DNA of 64,000 nucleotides from Lactifluus volemus (Eukaryota > Basidiomycota > Agaricomycetes > Russulales > Russulaceae): assembly GCA_022376515.1 (NCBI GenBank), contig WTXI01000010.1, positions 496,001 through 560,000 of the forward strand, in the 5' to 3' direction. The notes beneath the pieces were generated by a model. It made no database searches. It was not told where the DNA came from and worked only from the letters and a program-made list of their open reading frames with translations. Positions 63,618 to 64,000 of the stretch are shown piece by piece. The number at the start of each line of letters is the position of its first letter. Position 1 is the first letter of the stretch. The translations under genes and the position numbers were made by a program.

Positions 63618-64000
63618 TCAATCGTCCCAGTGTACGAGTACCAGCTCCTCATTCCACGCGTCTTGCTTCTCTTTGTTACCGGGACCCAGGCGGCAGTCTT
63701 TCTCACAAGAAAACACAAGGACAGTACCCCACTCCATGCCGCGCCCATCTGGATTGCCCTTCAATAGTCTTTCGACTTCCGCTTTCCGCTGTTCTTCCGT
63801 CGCCGTAACGACCTCCGTACCAGTGTTGGAACTTTCGGAGAGTATATTGATCAGATTGGGCATGAGCTGAAATTCGAATATCCGGCGAGAACCACAATAT
63901 GGACAGGCTGGGATAGATGTTTCACCGTACCAACGCCTCGGCGCTTGGGGTTGCACATTGAATTCAGCCTTTGTGACTGTTGTCGAAAACCCAGGGTTGT
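63618..64000 (-). CDS. TSR4: TSR4/PDCD2 C-terminal domain, 5' end beyond the window
   Basis: Cytosolic chaperone of ribosomal protein uS5 (Rps2) and 40S biogenesis factor. The visible 127 residues are the PDCD2_C domain: RRWYGETSIPACPYCGSRR, IFEFQLMPNLINILSESS, GMEWGTVLVFSCEKDC and the end WNEELVLVHWDD. The CPYCG and SCEKDC Cys pairs are the zinc ligands of the family. The frame stays open to the right edge (NPGFSTTVTKAEFNV), so no start is seen. No intron in this part. Confidence 0.9.
   Translation of the reverse strand, partial: NPGFSTTVTKAEFNVQPQAPRRWYGETSIPACPYCGSRRIFEFQLMPNLINILSESSNTGTEVVTATEEQRKAEVERLLKGNPDGRGMEWGTVLVFSCEKDCRLGPGNKEKQDAWNEELVLVHWDD

Overview
The window is nuclear DNA of a filamentous basidiomycete, most likely an Agaricomycete. 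Genes are compact and rich in introns of about 45-70 nt with GT..AG ends. Gene content is typical of the class: a Tnp2-type transposase, a lineage-expanded BTB/POZ family, and CUE/CCCH/Smr and MSC2 proteins. A more exact placement (for example Cantharellales) cannot be supported from sequence alone.

Layout. (1) 1-4067 is a housekeeping block: a 3'-truncated YANK/STK32 kinase diverging from guanylate kinase (GUK1), then an FMP32/MCUR1-like mitochondrial protein diverging from the 60S biogenesis factor MAK16. (2) 4363-11882 is a structurally complete 7.5-kb DNA transposon with 18-bp terminal inverted repeats, a candidate TCA target duplication, AT-rich inverted subterminal arrays and three genes: a 1031-aa Tnp2-like transposase, a Cys-repeat protein and a proline-rich protein ending in an HMG-box-like segment. 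(3) 12079-12643 is a short tropomyosin. (4) 12903-32968 is a tandem array of nine full BTB/POZ genes plus one 3' fragment, all on the plus strand. Three consecutive ~2.05-kb units (13994-20175) are recent duplications. The array is interrupted by minus-strand genes and relics: a decayed ankyrin gene, an intact PAQR/Izh-type membrane protein and a decayed mitochondrial TPR gene. (5) 33678-47624 is a second housekeeping block: RPF1, a p24 cargo receptor, ETR1, a full MRP-type ABC transporter, mitochondrial uL23, SPC25 and CAF40. (6) 47908-59887 is a run of minus-strand genes: MSC2-type zinc transporter, Zn2Cys6 transcription factor, a coiled-coil protein, and a CUE+CCCH+Smr protein. (7) 59888-63617 has no gene I can support. 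(8) The window ends inside TSR4/PDCD2.

Shared functions: GUK1 is nucleotide metabolism; MAK16, RPF1 and TSR4 serve ribosome biogenesis; FMP32, ETR1 and uL23m are mitochondrial; CAF40 and the Smr protein belong to mRNA decay and surveillance. They look like ordinary neighbours rather than a functional cluster. The accessory content is the transposon and the BTB array. In the array every copy keeps two CxxC pairs C-terminal to the BTB domain, one gene is a clear mosaic of its neighbours, and spacers carry repeated promoter-like blocks and relic coding fragments. CAF40 (two) and SPC25 (one) show apparent single-base frameshifts that may be assembly errors.
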